Source: Brettanomyces bruxellensis (lineage: Eukaryota; Ascomycota; Pichiomycetes; Pichiales; Pichiaceae). Taken from it: a stretch of 64,000 nt of DNA. Location: assembly GCF_011074885.1 (NCBI RefSeq), contig NC_054690.1:3539001-3603000 (forward strand). The letters are read 5' to 3'. Both the position numbers and the translations under genes were made by a program. Numbering within the stretch: position 1 is the first letter of the stretch; every line of letters starts with the position of its first letter. Positions 63,127 to 64,000 of the stretch are shown piece by piece. The notes under the pieces were generated by a model. It searched no databases and was not told where the DNA came from. It saw only the letters and a list, made by a program, of their open reading frames with translations.

Positions 63127-64000
63127 ATGCTTAGAGCTTCTTCTTTGACTACCCGTAGAGGGGCTAATCTTATGCTGAAGGCTGTTCCATTGATCGTCAG
63201 ATCAAGCACTACCTTAGCGCTAAGGAGATATGCTTCCGGGCTATCAAATTTTCAAAGCCGTGCCGTGCTTTCAAAGGTTCTTTCTCAGGAATCATCGCAG
63301 GGAAGACTTTCGTTTAAAGGGGGAAACTTTTTTACTCCATTTAACGCAGAGAAGAGGAAGAAATTAACGCCAGCGACATACGAGGATTTTCTGCCACATT
63401 CCAATAATCCATCATTTTTGACGGTCCGGTCTCCTTTTAACCACTTGCAGAATATTGACAGGAGCATATACTTGGACCTTTCGGCTGACGGTAAGGAAAA
63501 CCCTAGTAATGATGATGGCAAGGAGACAGAGCCTTCAACAAAAGAGAAACAAGACAAAGAAAAAGAAAAAGATGAGGAGGATTCCAAGGATGAAACAGAC
63601 AGTCAAAAGCCAGACTCGAGTGTCAAGTCATCTCGTGGAAAGGGCAGATCAAAAGCTGCATCTTCAGGTGCAGGTGCATCATCTTCGTCATCAGCAGGAT
63701 CTGGTAGTGATGCATTCGGATCAGGTCATGACGGTGTGAAAGGTGGCAAAGACAAAGAACCAAATATTTCTGAGGTTTATCCTAGGGTAATTGGCCTTCC
63801 AATTTCTCAGCGACCACTCATTCCAGGATTTTACAAAGCATTGGTGATCACTGATATTAATGTCATCAAGGCCATCAAGGATGCTCTTAACCACAAGAAT
63901 CCATATATCGGTTGCTTCCTTTTCAAGGATCCAGAAATGACGGGTGATGTTATTACCTCCAAGGACCAAGTCTACCAGACAGGTGTTTTGGCCCAGATCA
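63127..64000 (+). CDS. PIM1: Pim1, mitochondrial Lon protease (N-terminal part only)
   Basis: 291 codons from the ATG to the window edge; the gene continues beyond it. The N terminus (MLRASSLTTRRGANLMLKAV, then RRYASG) is a basic presequence. A charged and Ser-rich low-complexity stretch at about 118-200 follows, then the Lon N-terminal substrate-binding domain beginning YPRVIGLPISQRPLIPGFY. S. cerevisiae Pim1 has 1133 residues and the same layout, so about three quarters (AAA+ and Ser-Lys protease domains) lie outside. Pim1 is the ATP-dependent matrix protease that also maintains mitochondrial DNA. Confidence 0.92.
   Translation, partial: MLRASSLTTRRGANLMLKAVPLIVRSSTTLALRRYASGLSNFQSRAVLSKVLSQESSQGRLSFKGGNFFTPFNAEKRKKLTPATYEDFLPHSNNPSFLTVRSPFNHLQNIDRSIYLDLSADGKENPSNDDGKETEPSTKEKQDKEKEKDEEDSKDETDSQKPDSSVKSSRGKGRSKAASSGAGASSSSSAGSGSDAFGSGHDGVKGGKDKEPNISEVYPRVIGLPISQRPLIPGFYKALVITDINVIKAIKDALNHKNPYIGCFLFKDPEMTGDVITSKDQVYQTGVLAQI

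Noticed and set aside
1..64000. CTG read as Ser or Ala
   Set aside because: CTG falls on the conserved Leu in the fumarase EGKLDEHF and a hydrophobic site in GCN20 (GGILMVSHD), so the standard reading fits best.
1..64000. CRISPR arrays, prokaryotic mobile elements or horizontally acquired genes
   Set aside because: None seen. The recognised genes are ordinary yeast orthologues and the two orphans show no sign of transfer.

Overview
This is a window of nuclear DNA from a budding yeast (Saccharomycotina). It is AT-rich and densely packed with clear orthologues of Saccharomyces cerevisiae genes. The two introns I can support (ARP3 and FUR1) are short, lie near the 5' end and have perfect TACTAAC branch points. 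CTG sits at a conserved Leu position in the fumarase and at a conserved hydrophobic position in GCN20, so a CTG-to-Ser or CTG-to-Ala code is unlikely. Single-copy TOR and the gene order suggest a lineage that did not pass through the Saccharomyces genome duplication. A Pichiaceae-type yeast (Brettanomyces/Pichia/Ogataea group) is my guess from overall feel, not something I can prove here.

Layout. 0.4-8 kb: an unrecognised Ser-rich, Ala-tract protein; the stress regulator SKN7; electron-transfer flavoprotein alpha (AIM45); a 69-residue orphan. 8-22 kb: MTE1-like DNA-repair protein, ARP3 (spliced), TAL1, the 2450-residue TOR kinase, YAE1 and a 105-residue orphan. The ARP3/TOR1/YAE1 order and strands match S. 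cerevisiae chromosome X, with TAL1 placed between ARP3 and TOR. 22-33 kb: a BTB/POZ protein, the mitochondrial cysteine-synthase-like MCY1, the HECT ligase HUL4 and the forkhead factor HCM1. 33-41 kb: ARP1 and FUR1 (spliced; neighbours in S. cerevisiae too), an M1 aminopeptidase and NUP85. 41-52 kb: URB2 (divergent from NUP85, as in S. cerevisiae), CNS1, DIS3 and GCN20. 52.4-55.9 kb: a protein-free AT-rich desert between converging genes. 55.9 kb: an intronless tRNA-Trp(CCA). 56-64 kb: JJJ1, RET2 (reading frame broken by an apparent one-base deletion), FUM1 and the start of PIM1, cut by the window edge.

Shared functions. Several genes act in growth control and ribosome production (TOR, URB2, DIS3, JJJ1, YAE1, GCN20, CNS1). 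Others serve mitochondrial metabolism (AIM45, MCY1, FUM1, PIM1) or cytoskeleton and trafficking (ARP1, ARP3, RET2). This is ordinary eukaryotic gene mixing, not an operon.

Most unusual parts. The 3.5-kb desert holds several GC-rich hairpins, including an 81-bp tandem repeat whose two hairpins differ by a base-pair-preserving double change. RET2 has a frameshift. The aminopeptidase has GGMEN in place of GAMEN. No CRISPR, prokaryotic mobile element or clear foreign gene is present.
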